Positions 40,062 through 49,206 of a stretch of DNA of 64,000 nt are shown piece by piece. The notes beneath the pieces were generated by a model, which searched no databases, was not told the origin of the DNA, and saw only the letters and a program-made list of their open reading frames with translations. The position numbers were made by a program, and so were the translations under genes. The DNA comes from Magnetospira sp. QH-2 (GTDB taxonomy: Bacteria > Pseudomonadota > Alphaproteobacteria > Rhodospirillales > Magnetospiraceae): contig NZ_FO538765.1 in assembly GCF_000968135.1 (NCBI RefSeq), positions 3,796,501-3,860,500 of the forward strand, given 5' to 3'. Within the stretch, counting starts at the first letter, position 1. Each line of letters opens with the position of its first letter.

Positions 40062-40598
40062 TCAGGTCAGGGGATATTCCGCCAGCGGCTCATAGAAGGC
40101 GCCTTCGCGGCTCAGATGACTGCGGAACAACGTGAAGCGCGATACTTCGAACGCCTCGGATAGGTATTGCGAGCGGCTTTCCAGAAAGGGCGCGGCCTGT
40201 TCCAGGCTCAGGTTCCTGGACCGGGCTAAAGTTACATGTGGCTTGAACTTTCGCGGTTCCGGCGGCATGCCGGCCCTGACCACCGCCGATTCCACCTTGC
40301 CAAACAGATGCATCAGGGGAGAGCTTTTGTCGGCGCCAGCCCACAAGGCTTTGACCTTGTTGCGCTTGTCGAAGCAGCCGACACCGGACAGGGCCATCAT
40401 GAATCGCGGTGCATGGATCCCGGCCAAAGCGGCGTCCAGGTCCTCGGCCACGTCCTCATCCACTTCGCCGATAAAGCGCAAGGTCATATGGAAGCTGTGC
40501 GGCTGTACCCAGCGCACCCCGGGAACACCGTGACAGAGGCCCTCAAGCGAGGCCTGCACCGAGACCGGAAAAGGAATGCCGACAAACAGGCGAAACAT
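40062..40598 (-). CDS. thpR: RNA 2',3'-cyclic phosphodiesterase (ThpR/LigT)
   Basis: A 178-residue 2H-phosphoesterase. The two HxT signatures are HMTL (residues 37-40) and HVTLARS (about 120-126). The opening MFRLFVGIPFP and the phrase FTLFRSHLSREGAFYEPL are typical. The enzyme opens 2',3'-cyclic phosphates on RNA ends. It is on the minus strand, downstream of the aldo/keto-reductase gene by 46 bases, so it may share that transcript. Confidence 0.88.
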   Translation of the reverse strand: MFRLFVGIPFPVSVQASLEGLCHGVPGVRWVQPHSFHMTLRFIGEVDEDVAEDLDAALAGIHAPRFMMALSGVGCFDKRNKVKALWAGADKSSPLMHLFGKVESAVVRAGMPPEPRKFKPHVTLARSRNLSLEQAAPFLESRSQYLSEAFEVSRFTLFRSHLSREGAFYEPLAEYPLT

Positions 40599-40644
40599 GG
40601 CGGGGCTCCCGGAACGAGAGAAGTGAAACGAGTCTAACGGCGAA

Positions 40645-41682
40645 TCACGGCGCCGGATAGGGATTGGCGTCGTGGATGGCTTCGATGGCGGCCAGGACCT
40701 CGTCGGACAGGGTCACGTCGATGCTGTCCATATCGGTGGCCAGCTGCGTGGTGGAAGTGGCGCCGATGATGGTGCTGGTCACGAAGGGGCGATCGGTCAC
40801 ATAGGCCAGCGCCATCTGCGCCGGATCCAGGCCATGGTCGCGGGCCAGGGCAACATAAGCGGCGGTGGCCTGTTGCGCCCGGTCATTCAGATAGCGACCG
40901 AAACGCTCCCAGATGGTGCAACGCGCGCCCGCGGGCCGGGCGCCGTTCAGGTATTTGCCGCTCAATACCCCGAAGCCCAGCGGCGAATAGGCCAGCAGCC
41001 CGCAGTCCTCGCGGATCGCCGCTTCGGCCAGACCCACCTCGAAACTGCGGTTGAGCAGGGAATAGGGATTCTGGATCGACTGCATGCGCGGCAGACCCAG
41101 GCTTTCGGCCAGGTTCAAATACTTCATCAGACCCCAGGCGGTCTCGTTGGACAGGCCCAGATAGCGGATCTTGCCCGCCTGTATTTGTTCGTCCAGCGCT
41201 TGCAGCACCTCGGCGAAGGGCGTGAAATCCTGGCCTTCCTTGTGCACATAGCCCAGCTGGCCGAAAAAGTTGGTTTCCCGCTCCGGCCAATGGAGCTGGT
41301 AGAGATCGATGACATCGGTATTCAGCCGTTTCAGGCTGGCGTCCACGGCGGCAGTGATATTGGCCCGGTCGAACTTCATGTTCGGGCGGATATGTTTGGA
41401 GAAATCAGAGGGCGCGGCGACCTTGCTGGCGATGATGACCCGATCCCGGTTGCCCCGTGCCTTCAGCCAGGAGCCGATATACCGCTCGGTGCGGCCCTGG
41501 GTCGCCGCCCGGGGCGCCACCGGGTACATCTCCGCCGTGTCGATGAAATTGATGCCCCGGTCCAACGCCATGTCCAACTGTGCATGGGCGTCGGCTTCGG
41601 TGTTTTGCTCGCCCCAGGTCATGGTGCCCAGGCAGATTCGGCTGACCTCGAGCCCGGTACGGCCCAGTTGTGTGTATTGCAT
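40645..41682 (-). CDS. NADP(H)-dependent aldo/keto reductase (Tas-like)
   Basis: A 345-residue (beta/alpha)8 reductase. GTMTWGEQNTEADA and INFIDTAEMYPVAPR contain the catalytic Asp and Tyr, VIIASKVA the catalytic Lys, and LYQLHWPER the catalytic His. TSTIIGATSTTQL binds cofactor phosphate. It reduces aldehydes or ketones of unknown identity. It lies 22 bases downstream of the FIST gene in the same direction, so tesA, the FIST gene and this gene probably form one operon. Confidence 0.88.
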   Translation of the reverse strand: MQYTQLGRTGLEVSRICLGTMTWGEQNTEADAHAQLDMALDRGINFIDTAEMYPVAPRAATQGRTERYIGSWLKARGNRDRVIIASKVAAPSDFSKHIRPNMKFDRANITAAVDASLKRLNTDVIDLYQLHWPERETNFFGQLGYVHKEGQDFTPFAEVLQALDEQIQAGKIRYLGLSNETAWGLMKYLNLAESLGLPRMQSIQNPYSLLNRSFEVGLAEAAIREDCGLLAYSPLGFGVLSGKYLNGARPAGARCTIWERFGRYLNDRAQQATAAYVALARDHGLDPAQMALAYVTDRPFVTSTIIGATSTTQLATDMDSIDVTLSDEVLAAIEAIHDANPYPAP

Positions 41683-41704
41683 GGCGGAAGAACTCCTGAC
41701 GACG

Positions 41705-42823
41705 CTACAAAAATAGCGTCATTACCCCGGTATAACCATAGAGACGATTGTGTGAAATTTCCCCATTGGCGAAAAAACCGACCATGGGAATATCGCCCAG
41801 TACCTCGCGAACCAACTTGGATTCCGCCCCTTCCTCGCCGAACATATGCGGCCCCCGGGCCAGGCAGGACACATAGAGCGCGCCGCGCGGCGCGGAGGGC
41901 AGGCGGTTTTTGAGCTTGGTCAGGGTCTTTTTCAAATCCGCGCGCGCGCTTTGCGGATCCCGGCGCACGAACATCATGCGGTCGCCGGGATTCACCGTGT
42001 CGCCAACGCCGATCCAGCCACGCGAGGCATCAATCCCCAGGAGATTGCGCACCAGATAGTCACCGGTATCGGATCCTTCCACCGGCAGCGCCACATGGAC
42101 ATACCCGGCCAGCCGTGCCAGGTCGCGGGCCAGCAGTTCGCCCACGTCCTCTTTCAAGACCTCCAACGCCGGGCGTCCGTCCAGGCCCACCACCACATTG
42201 TCCAGGCAGTCGGAGATCACGTGCGAACCGGCCAGCGGCGCGCAGCCCTGGCTGAGCGACGTCATCACGGTCACCGCCGGATCGAATAAAACCCCCGACA
42301 GGCCGCCGCCGGTAACCGTATCGGCCACCGAATACTGCGCTTGCCGCGACGAGGTCAGGCCGCCGACCAGATACAGATTCAATTCCTCGCCCAAGGCGTC
42401 GAGAATGGCCGGAATTTCCGTATTGGTCGGGTCGCCATGGACGATGCCGAAGGTCGGCTGGTGCTCGGCGATCCAGGCCTGGGCCTTGGTCGAAAAGGCC
42501 AGGTCCTCGCTGTTCAACGAGGTAAAGGGCAAACAGGCGCTGTCGGGCAGGGATACCACCATCACCGCCAGCGCCGGACGGTCAAAGACCTCGCTACCGT
42601 CGCCATGAATGCCCCGGCCAAGGGTTCCCGACCAATGGGCCAGCCCGGTTTTCTGCCGCAAATAAGTCAGGATACTGCCCAGGTCCTCGGCCAGTGAATC
42701 GGTGGCATAGACAAGCCCCAACGCCGACCCTTCGGCCAGCGGCATCAGGGCATCGACGCAATCCTTGGCCGCGTGGGCCCAGTCCTCGGCGATGGAAAAA
42801 GCGGTCTTGAAAGGTTGGGTCAT
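41705..42823 (-). CDS. FIST-domain sensory protein
   Basis: A 372-residue soluble protein with FIST_N (about 20-215) and FIST_C (about 225-360). Visible blocks are LVYATDS, HWSGTLGRGI, LVGGLTSSRQ and MVGFFANGEISH near the C-terminus. FIST proteins are proposed to sense small ligands such as amino acids. The ATG overlaps the tesA stop (ATGA at 42820-42823), so it is translationally coupled to an esterase gene, with no receiver, kinase or cyclase beside it. Function is unknown. Confidence 0.84.
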   Translation of the reverse strand: MTQPFKTAFSIAEDWAHAAKDCVDALMPLAEGSALGLVYATDSLAEDLGSILTYLRQKTGLAHWSGTLGRGIHGDGSEVFDRPALAVMVVSLPDSACLPFTSLNSEDLAFSTKAQAWIAEHQPTFGIVHGDPTNTEIPAILDALGEELNLYLVGGLTSSRQAQYSVADTVTGGGLSGVLFDPAVTVMTSLSQGCAPLAGSHVISDCLDNVVVGLDGRPALEVLKEDVGELLARDLARLAGYVHVALPVEGSDTGDYLVRNLLGIDASRGWIGVGDTVNPGDRMMFVRRDPQSARADLKKTLTKLKNRLPSAPRGALYVSCLARGPHMFGEEGAESKLVREVLGDIPMVGFFANGEISHNRLYGYTGVMTLFL

Positions 42824-43467
42824 GGGATCTCCGCCAGTACCTTTTCCATATAGGGAAGCAGACCCTGCACCACCAGCCTCACCCCTTCGCCGTTGGGATG
42901 AATGCCGTCGTTTTGATTCAGCTCGGGCCGGGCAACCACCCCTTCGAGAAAAAAGGGTTGCAGCACCACACCATGCTTTTCCGCCAAACGCCCATAGAGC
43001 GGATCGAATTCAACGGCATAATCGGGACCCAGGTTGGGCGGGGCCCTCATGCCGACCAGCAGCACCCGGGCGCCCTTTTTCAACGCCGTATGGATAATCG
43101 AATCCAGATTTGCCTCGGTCAGCGCCGGATCGAGCCCGCGCAGGCCGTCATTGGCGCCCAGTTCCAAGAGCACCACATGGGGGTTGTCCGACAGCAACCA
43201 GCCGATTCGGGTCTTGCCGCCCGCCGTGGTATCGCCCGACACCCCGGCATTGATGACCCGGATGTCATGGCCTCGGGCTTTCAGGGCTTTTTCAAGTTGG
43301 AAGGTGAACGCGTCTTTCTCGGCCAATCCATACCCGGCGGTGAGGCTGTCGCCGAGGGCCAGAATACGCAGGGTTTCCGCCTGTGCGGGAAAACCAAGCA
43401 GTAAAATCAACAGACCCGCGTTGACAAGACGCCCGGCCAGGCCATATGCGGAAGGGAAGGGAGCCAC
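42820..43467 (-). CDS. tesA: Arylesterase/lysophospholipase (TesA-like SGNH hydrolase)
   Basis: A 215-residue SGNH hydrolase. Block I is LALGDSLTAGYGL with the nucleophilic Ser, block III is ELGANDGLRG with Asn, and block V is NDGIHPNGEG with the Asp and His. A signal peptide of about 27 residues (LLILLLGFPAQAE) targets it to the periplasm. The start is uncertain: GTG 43467 (used) or TTG 43470, with GGAG upstream, puts its 5' end only six bases from the divergent ABC gene. The divergent tesA-ybbA arrangement is widespread in proteobacteria. Confidence 0.86.
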   Translation of the reverse strand: MAPFPSAYGLAGRLVNAGLLILLLGFPAQAETLRILALGDSLTAGYGLAEKDAFTFQLEKALKARGHDIRVINAGVSGDTTAGGKTRIGWLLSDNPHVVLLELGANDGLRGLDPALTEANLDSIIHTALKKGARVLLVGMRAPPNLGPDYAVEFDPLYGRLAEKHGVVLQPFFLEGVVARPELNQNDGIHPNGEGVRLVVQGLLPYMEKVLAEIP

Positions 43468-43473
43468 CAAATC

Positions 43474-44175
43474 ATGATCTCCGACAATTCGAACGAGGAC
43501 GGCATCGACGGCCAAGCCGTGAGCCTGAAGGATATTCACCTCAGCCTGACGAGCGCCGCCGGATCGGTCAACATTCTTCGTGGGGTGGACCTGTCCGTGG
43601 AGCGGGGCGAGGCCGCCGGGATCGTCGGTCCCTCGGGCTCCGGCAAGACCACCTTGCTGATGGTCATCGCCGGGCTGGAAAGGCCTTCCTCGGGCGAGAT
43701 TGCCGTTGCCGGAATCGATCTGAACGCGTTGAACGAGGATGAACTGGCCCGCTTTCGGCGGTTGCGGGTGGGCATCGTGTTCCAGAATTTTCATCTGGTA
43801 CCGACCATGAACGCGCTGGAAAATGTTGCCTTGCCGCTGGAATTCGCCGGATTGGGCGATGCTTTCGACCGCGCCCGCGAGGGCCTCAAAGCGGTCGGCC
43901 TGGGCCATCGGCTGGACCATTACCCGGGTCAGCTTTCCGGCGGGGAACAGCAACGGGTTGCCCTGGCCCGGGCCTTCGCCCCGGAACCGGACTTGCTATT
44001 GGCGGACGAGCCCACCGGCAACCTGGACCATGACACCGGGGCCGTGGTCATGGACCTTCTGTTCGATTTGAAAACCCGCCTGGACACCACCTTGCTGCTG
44101 ATTACCCATGATCCGGCCCTGGCCGAGCGCTGTGGACGGACCATCCAGGTGGCCGACGGGATCGTCACGTCTTGA
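43474..44175 (+). CDS. ybbA: ABC transporter ATPase (YbbA/LolD-like)
   Basis: A 233-residue ATPase. Walker A is GPSGSGKTTLL (about 52-62), the signature is LSGGEQQRVALARA, Walker B is LLLADEPTGNLD, and the switch is LITHDP. It belongs to the MacB/LolD-type family working with FtsX-like permeases. GGGAG precedes the ATG. The permease gene follows with a TTGA overlap. The pair faces tesA, as in other bacteria. Its exported substrate is not known. Confidence 0.9.
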   Translation: MISDNSNEDGIDGQAVSLKDIHLSLTSAAGSVNILRGVDLSVERGEAAGIVGPSGSGKTTLLMVIAGLERPSSGEIAVAGIDLNALNEDELARFRRLRVGIVFQNFHLVPTMNALENVALPLEFAGLGDAFDRAREGLKAVGLGHRLDHYPGQLSGGEQQRVALARAFAPEPDLLLADEPTGNLDHDTGAVVMDLLFDLKTRLDTTLLLITHDPALAERCGRTIQVADGIVTS

Positions 44176-46706
44176 GAGGGTTCTTGAAAGAGTGGCTGTT
44201 GGCTTTGCGCCTGGCCCGCCGGGAGCTGCGCGGCGGATTGGCCGGGTTCCGGGTGCTGATCGCCTGTCTGGCCCTGGGTGTCGCCGCCATCGCCGGGGTC
44301 GGGGCCATGAATGCCGCCATCTCCGAGGGCCTGCGCGCCGATGCCCGCAAGCTGTTGGGCGGGGACCTGTCCGCCAGGCTGATCCAACGATCCATCGATG
44401 CAGAGCATCGGGCGGCCTTCGACGCGGCGGGGACCCGCTCCGATGTCATCGAGATGCGCTCCATGGTCCGTCGCGCCGATGGCCAAGGACGCCGCTCGCT
44501 CATTGAACTAAAAGGCGTTGATGACCGTTATCCGCTGGTTGACCGGGTGACCTTGGAAAGCGGCGGCGGCCTGGACCAGGCCCTGGCCCAAAAAGACGGC
44601 CGCTGGGGTGCGGTGGTGGACAATAACCTGATGATCCGCCTGGACCTGAAACGGGGCGACCTGGTCAAGGTCGGGGCGGGGCAGTTCGAAATCCGCGACG
44701 TGATCAAGCGCGAGCCGGACCGGGTGGCCAGCGTGTTTTCTTTCGGACCCCGGCTGATGGTGCGGCTCAAGGCTCTGGATGACACCGGCCTGATCGTCCC
44801 GGGCAGCCAAATCCGCTATATCCATCGCCTGCTGCTGCCGCCAGGGGGCGATGGCACCTTGGTCAAGGCCTCCCTGGAAGAACGCTTTCCCGATGCCGGA
44901 TGGGATTTGCGCACCACGGACAGGGCGGCGCCGGGTATTTCCCGATTCATCGAACGCATGACCCTGTTTCTGTCCTTTGCCGGTTTGACCGCCTTACTGG
45001 TGGGTGGGATCGGCGTCACCAACGCGGTGAAAGCCTATATGGATGGCCGGACCGAGACCGTGGCGACGCTGAAATGCCTGGGGGCTCCGGCACGGCTGAT
45101 CTTCCGGATTTATATGCTGCAGGTCCTGGCCCTGTCCTCCGTTGCCATTATCATCGGCTTGGCCCTGGGGGCCGCCGTACCGACGGTGGCCGCCGTTGCC
45201 TTGAATGATTCCCTACCGGTGCGCATCGTGCCTGGTGTCTATGGGCTGGAGCTGGCCGCCGCCGCCCTGTTTGGCTTGCTGACCGCCGTGACCTTTGCCG
45301 TCTGGCCCCTGGCCCGTGCCCGGGGCCTGCCCGGCGGGGCCTTGTTTCGCGAGACCATTGCCCCCGCCGAGGGCCGCATTCCCTGGCGTGACAAAATGAT
45401 TGTCGCCCTGGGCGGGCTGGCCCTGGCGGCGATGACCGTGGCCACCGCGCCGCGCCGGGATTTCGCCCTGTGGTTCGTCGTCGGCGCGGCCCTGACATTG
45501 CTGTTGCTGCGCGGCGCCGCCTGGGTCATCGCCGCCGCCGCCCGCCGCACTCACCCCAGCCGCCCGGCCTGGCGCCAAGCCATGGCCAACCTGCACCGGC
45601 CCGGCGCGCCCACGGCCAGCGTGGTCGTGTCCTTGGGTTTGGGGCTGACCGTATTGGTCGCCGTGGGTCTGATCGAGGGCAATCTGCGCCACCAGATCGA
45701 GCAGCGCCTCCCCGAACGGGCCCCTTCATTCTTTTTCATCGATATCCAGCCGGATCAGGTTGATCCCTTCGACGCCTTGATCGCCGGGCATGCGGGCGCC
45801 TCGGACCTGCAACGGGTGCCCTCGGTGCGCGGCCGCATCACCCATATCGACGGGGTTCCGGTGGATCAGGTGGATGTGGCCCAGGAGAGCCAATGGGCCA
45901 TTCGCGGCGACCGGGCGCTGACCTATGCCGCCGCGCCCTCCCCCGACGCCAAGATCATCGACGGCCAGTGGTGGGAGGCGGATTACCGGGGCGACCCCTT
46001 GATCAGCCTGGACGCGGGCCTGGCCCGGGGATTCGGCGTCGGTATCGGTGATACCCTGACTCTCAACGTGCTGGGTCGGCGCCTCACCGGCACCATTGCC
46101 AGCCTGCGACGCATCAATTGGCGCACCCTGCGCTTCGATTTCGCCCTGATCCTGTCTCCGGGCATTTTGGAAGAGGCGCCCCATGCCCATATCGCCGCCG
46201 CCCATGTGTCCCAGGACCGCGAAGAATCCCTCGAACGGGCCGTGGCCGATACCTTCCCCAATATCTCGGCCATACGGGTGCGCGAAGCACTGGACGCGGT
46301 GAGCGGAATCCTTGCCGGGATCTCTCAAGCGGTGCGGGCCATTGCCTCGGTAACCCTGGTAGCGGGGATGCTGGTGCTGGCGGGCGCCATTGCCGCCGGA
46401 CGTACCCGGCGCTTGCAAGACGCGGTGGTGTTCAAGGTCCTGGGCGCCACCCGAGGCATGATCCTGCGCATCTTTTTGCTTGAATACGGCCTGCTCGGCC
46501 TCGCCACCGGCGCTGTCGCCGTGGCCCTGGGCAGCACCGTCGCCTGGGCGGTGATCGTGCATTTGATGAATGCCGAATGGGTGTTCCTGCCCGCCGTCGC
46601 GGCGCTGACCGCCGTCTTGTGCCTGGCCGCCACCATCGGCCTGGGCTTCGTCGGCACCTGGCGGGTGCTGGGCGAAAAGGCGGCACCGCATTTGCGGAAT
46701 GAGTGA
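44172..46706 (+). CDS. ybbP: ABC transporter permease (YbbP/FtsX-like)
   Basis: An 844-residue permease with two FtsX-type cores. The N-terminal helix begins near VLIACLALGVAAIAGVG, a large periplasmic region follows, then three helices (about 260-420), a second periplasmic part, and a C-terminal three-helix bundle (for example VTLVAGMLVLAGAIAAGR). The start is TTG 44172, sharing bases with the ATPase stop; a second TTG 12 bases later is possible. It forms the membrane partner of the preceding ATPase. Confidence 0.85.
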   Translation: MRGFLKEWLLALRLARRELRGGLAGFRVLIACLALGVAAIAGVGAMNAAISEGLRADARKLLGGDLSARLIQRSIDAEHRAAFDAAGTRSDVIEMRSMVRRADGQGRRSLIELKGVDDRYPLVDRVTLESGGGLDQALAQKDGRWGAVVDNNLMIRLDLKRGDLVKVGAGQFEIRDVIKREPDRVASVFSFGPRLMVRLKALDDTGLIVPGSQIRYIHRLLLPPGGDGTLVKASLEERFPDAGWDLRTTDRAAPGISRFIERMTLFLSFAGLTALLVGGIGVTNAVKAYMDGRTETVATLKCLGAPARLIFRIYMLQVLALSSVAIIIGLALGAAVPTVAAVALNDSLPVRIVPGVYGLELAAAALFGLLTAVTFAVWPLARARGLPGGALFRETIAPAEGRIPWRDKMIVALGGLALAAMTVATAPRRDFALWFVVGAALTLLLLRGAAWVIAAAARRTHPSRPAWRQAMANLHRPGAPTASVVVSLGLGLTVLVAVGLIEGNLRHQIEQRLPERAPSFFFIDIQPDQVDPFDALIAGHAGASDLQRVPSVRGRITHIDGVPVDQVDVAQESQWAIRGDRALTYAAAPSPDAKIIDGQWWEADYRGDPLISLDAGLARGFGVGIGDTLTLNVLGRRLTGTIASLRRINWRTLRFDFALILSPGILEEAPHAHIAAAHVSQDREESLERAVADTFPNISAIRVREALDAVSGILAGISQAVRAIASVTLVAGMLVLAGAIAAGRTRRLQDAVVFKVLGATRGMILRIFLLEYGLLGLATGAVAVALGSTVAWAVIVHLMNAEWVFLPAVAALTAVLCLAATIGLGFVGTWRVLGEKAAPHLRNE

Positions 46707-46802
46707 TCGCTTGAAAAGTGCATACCGTCTCACCATTGATTTTTGTCGCCGTCCTGCCATATTGAATTGAGCAACGTAACTATCTTTGGAGTGAGGAAAC
46801 TC

Positions 46803-47570
46803 ATGGCTGTCAATCAGAACGACCCGTTCCAGGCGCGCAGTCGCGCCGACCACATGAGCCCGGCCGAGGCCCATGCCGCCGGAATCGACGTCGGCCTGCG
46901 CAAGTACATGCTGGGTGTCTACAACTACATGGCCGGGGGCGTGGCGCTCACCGGCGCGGTGGCCTACCTGGGCGCCAGCACGCCCGCAATTCGCAATTTG
47001 ATGTTTTCGGTGGGCGCCGACGGGCGCATCGGCATGAACCTCATGGGCTGGGCGGTCATGTTGGCCCCCTTGGCCTTCATCCTGGTGATGAGCTTCGGTG
47101 TCAACAAGATGCGCGCCTCGACCCTGCAAATGGTGTTCTGGGCCTTTGCCGCGGTGATGGGCCTGTCCATGTCGCATATCTTCCTGACCTACACCGGGGT
47201 CAGCGTGGCGCGGGTCTTCTTCATTTCGGCGGGTTCCTTCGCCGCATTAAGCCTCTTTGGCTATACGACGAAAAAGGACCTGTCGGGTTTTGGTTCGTTC
47301 CTATACATGGGGCTGTTCGGTATCATTATCGCCAGCGTCGTCAACATCTTCATGGATAGCTCGGCGCTGCACTTCGTTATCTCGGTGGCCGGTGTGCTGG
47401 TGTTCGCCGGGCTCACCGCCTACGACACCCAGAAGATCAAGTCCATCTACTCGGTGACCGATAGCGGCGAGGTGATGGGCAAGAAGCAGATCATGGGCGC
47501 CGTGAACCTGTATCTGGATTTCGTCAACTTGTTCATGATGCTGCTGCATCTGTTCGGCAATCGCGATTAA
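46803..47570 (+). CDS. Bax inhibitor-1 / YccA family membrane protein
   Basis: A 255-residue protein with seven predicted membrane helices, such as MLGVYNYMAGGVALTGAVAYL and VISVAGVLVFAGLTAYDTQKI. The AYDTQKI and YLDFVNLFMMLLHLFG segments are hallmarks of the BI-1/YbhL family, often described as calcium leak channels. GAGGAAAC precedes ATG 46803, the likely start; a frame from 46743 adds unlike residues. A strong terminator follows. Confidence 0.92.
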   Translation: MAVNQNDPFQARSRADHMSPAEAHAAGIDVGLRKYMLGVYNYMAGGVALTGAVAYLGASTPAIRNLMFSVGADGRIGMNLMGWAVMLAPLAFILVMSFGVNKMRASTLQMVFWAFAAVMGLSMSHIFLTYTGVSVARVFFISAGSFAALSLFGYTTKKDLSGFGSFLYMGLFGIIIASVVNIFMDSSALHFVISVAGVLVFAGLTAYDTQKIKSIYSVTDSGEVMGKKQIMGAVNLYLDFVNLFMMLLHLFGNRD

Positions 47571-47597
47571 AGCGCAAGTCGCTTCCAGGCAAACATC

Positions 47598-47630
47598 AAC
47601 CCCCGAAGGCGACGCCTTCGGGGGTTGTTC
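47598..47630 (+). terminator. Terminator of the Bax-inhibitor-1 gene
   Basis: A 13-base perfect stem (AACCCCCGAAGGC and its complement) with a 3-base loop lies 27 bases after the stop and runs into TTGTTCGTCTTTC. It lies between convergent genes and may act in both directions. Confidence 0.88.
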
Positions 47631-47662
47631 GTCTTTCAAGCCTTGGGGCCAGCCCGTAAGAC

Positions 47663-48058
47663 TTAGACCTCGTAAGGCCTGAACACCATGTCGCGCAGGG
47701 TGACGATGCCCATGGGCTCGCGCTTTTCGTCCAGCACCATGGCCCGCGATACATGGAATTTAGTCAGCAACCGCATGGCATAGCGGATATCCATGTCGCC
47801 ATGCACGGTGATCACCGGCTTGCTCATCACCTCATAGACGTTGACCCGATCCGGGGATCGATCCTCGGCCATCACCTTGGCAGCGATGTCGCTGACGGAA
47901 ATCAGGCCATACTCGTCGTTCTTGTCCCGACGCTCCACGGCCAATGACCCGGTGGTATGGCCCCGCATCATATCGATGGCGTCTTGCACCGTCGCCGTGC
48001 GGGCAATTTTGTGAATGCTATGGGTCATCACGTCGGTGACCCGGACTAGGTCCGTCAT
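47663..48058 (-). CDS. CBS-domain pair protein
   Basis: A 131-residue protein made almost wholly of two CBS repeats. VTDVMTHSIHKIARTATVQDAI opens the first and YEVMSKPVITVHGDMDIRYAM the second, and GIVTLRDMVF closes the pair. Such Bateman modules bind adenine nucleotides and gate transporters or enzymes. It is the last gene of an operon with a PII-like protein and two DUF1538 membrane proteins. AAGGAG precedes the ATG. A gating role for the membrane pair is inference. Confidence 0.83.
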   Translation of the reverse strand: MTDLVRVTDVMTHSIHKIARTATVQDAIDMMRGHTTGSLAVERRDKNDEYGLISVSDIAAKVMAEDRSPDRVNVYEVMSKPVITVHGDMDIRYAMRLLTKFHVSRAMVLDEKREPMGIVTLRDMVFRPYEV

Positions 48059-48070
48059 GGTATTCGCTCC

Positions 48071-48421
48071 TTAGATCTTGCTGTCGACTTCTTCCAGCAG
48101 GGTCGGCAATTGGGTTGTCAGGCCTACTGCATCGTCAATGCCTATTTCAACGGCGATGCCGGCGCCTGGTTCACTATCGAAATGCCCGGCCTCGGCAATG
48201 GCTTCCAGGATCGGCCGGGCCATGGGCGCGGCGACCAAGAACAAGACCAAATCCCGCTGTGCCGCCAAATCCAGGCCAAGAAAGGTTTTTTCAGGTTTCA
48301 GGCCCTCGCCGCGGGCGCCATTGAGGATCGTGGCGCCGGTGGCGCCGGCATCGCGGGCTGCATCCATGATTTTCTTGGTTTTACTGTCGTTCACCAGAGC
48401 GATAATCATGCGGAGGTTCAT
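48071..48421 (-). CDS. PII-like (GlnB/GlnK-related) signalling protein
   Basis: A 116-residue alpha/beta protein resembling PII-superfamily regulators: MIIALVNDSKTKKIMDAARDAGATGATILNGARG contains the first strand and helix, and VEIGIDDAVGL the later strand, as in PII proteins. The T-loop segment is short and lacks the GlnB Tyr region, so uridylylation of the GlnB type is unlikely. It starts in a 4-base overlap with the second DUF1538 gene. Binding of a nucleotide or anion and control of the membrane pair is inference. Confidence 0.72.
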   Translation of the reverse strand: MNLRMIIALVNDSKTKKIMDAARDAGATGATILNGARGEGLKPEKTFLGLDLAAQRDLVLFLVAAPMARPILEAIAEAGHFDSEPGAGIAVEIGIDDAVGLTTQLPTLLEEVDSKI

Positions 48422-49206
48422 GTCTTGTCCTCTTGCGTGGTTTTATTCAAGTGCCTTTTTGCCAGCCAGGTGGTGAGCTGTGAGTAGCCCATCACCGTCA
48501 TCATCGGGAACAGGCTGGCGAAGGCGATCAATCCGAAACCGTCAATCAGCGGACTGCGGCCGGGAACACTGGTCGCTAAGCCAAGTCCCAGGGCGGTTAC
48601 CACCGGGACCGTCACGGTCGAAGTGGTCACGCCGCCGGAATCATAGGCCAGCGGGATAATGGTGCGCGAGGCCCGCCACGTCTGCAGAATTACGATGGCA
48701 TAGCCTGCCATGATGTACCAATGCAAGGGCGTTCCTGTGATAATGCGGAAAGTGCCGAGCGATACCCCCACCGCAACCCCCAAGGCCACCGCCATACGCA
48801 GCCCGAAAGCCTTCAGTGTACCGCCGGAAACCTGCTCGGCTTTCAAGGCCACGGCGATCAACGCCGGTTCGGCGACGGTGGTGGAAAAGCCGATGGCAAA
48901 GGCAAAGGCATAGATCCATCCATAGTCTTTCCAGGTGGCCAGGGTTGCGTCTTTGATCTCCAGAAAGGCCGGGTTGGTGAGCTGTTTGGCCATGGTCTCG
49001 CCGATGGGGAACAAGGCTTCTTCCAGGCCCACCAGGAACAGCGCCAAACCAATTATTACGTAGGCGAATCCGCCGAGAATCTTCGGCAGGTTAGGCGGCA
49101 TTTTGCGCAATACGGCGACTTGGAAAAAGAACAGGATGACCGCGATCGGCAGCACGTCCAAAATGGTCGCGAACAGGGTCTCGGCAAGGGTGATCAGCAG
49201 ATCCAT
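48418..49206 (-). CDS. DUF1538 membrane protein, second copy
   Basis: A 262-residue membrane protein. Repeated blocks are shared with the preceding gene's product: FFQVAVL near residue 28, [34 protein letters not shown] and [19 protein letters not shown]. The acidic and Gly/Thr-rich conserved blocks inside helices suggest a transport path. A short basic tail follows the last helix. It shares one base with the upstream stop (TGATG) and overlaps the PII-like gene by four bases, so all are co-translated. Confidence 0.8.
   Translation of the reverse strand: MDLLITLAETLFATILDVLPIAVILFFFQVAVLRKMPPNLPKILGGFAYVIIGLALFLVGLEEALFPIGETMAKQLTNPAFLEIKDATLATWKDYGWIYAFAFAIGFSTTVAEPALIAVALKAEQVSGGTLKAFGLRMAVALGVAVGVSLGTFRIITGTPLHWYIMAGYAIVILQTWRASRTIIPLAYDSGGVTTSTVTVPVVTALGLGLATSVPGRSPLIDGFGLIAFASLFPMMTVMGYSQLTTWLAKRHLNKTTQEDKT

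Noticed and set aside
40672-41913. 413-codon plus-strand frame antisense to the aldo/keto reductase
   Set aside because: It has no recognisable domain, and the opposite strand has all four catalytic residues of the reductase family.
45726-47177. 483-codon frame antisense to the ABC permease and Bax-inhibitor genes
   Set aside because: It crosses two well-supported genes and their terminator-promoter gap, and encodes a His/Gln/Gly-rich product typical of a shadow frame.
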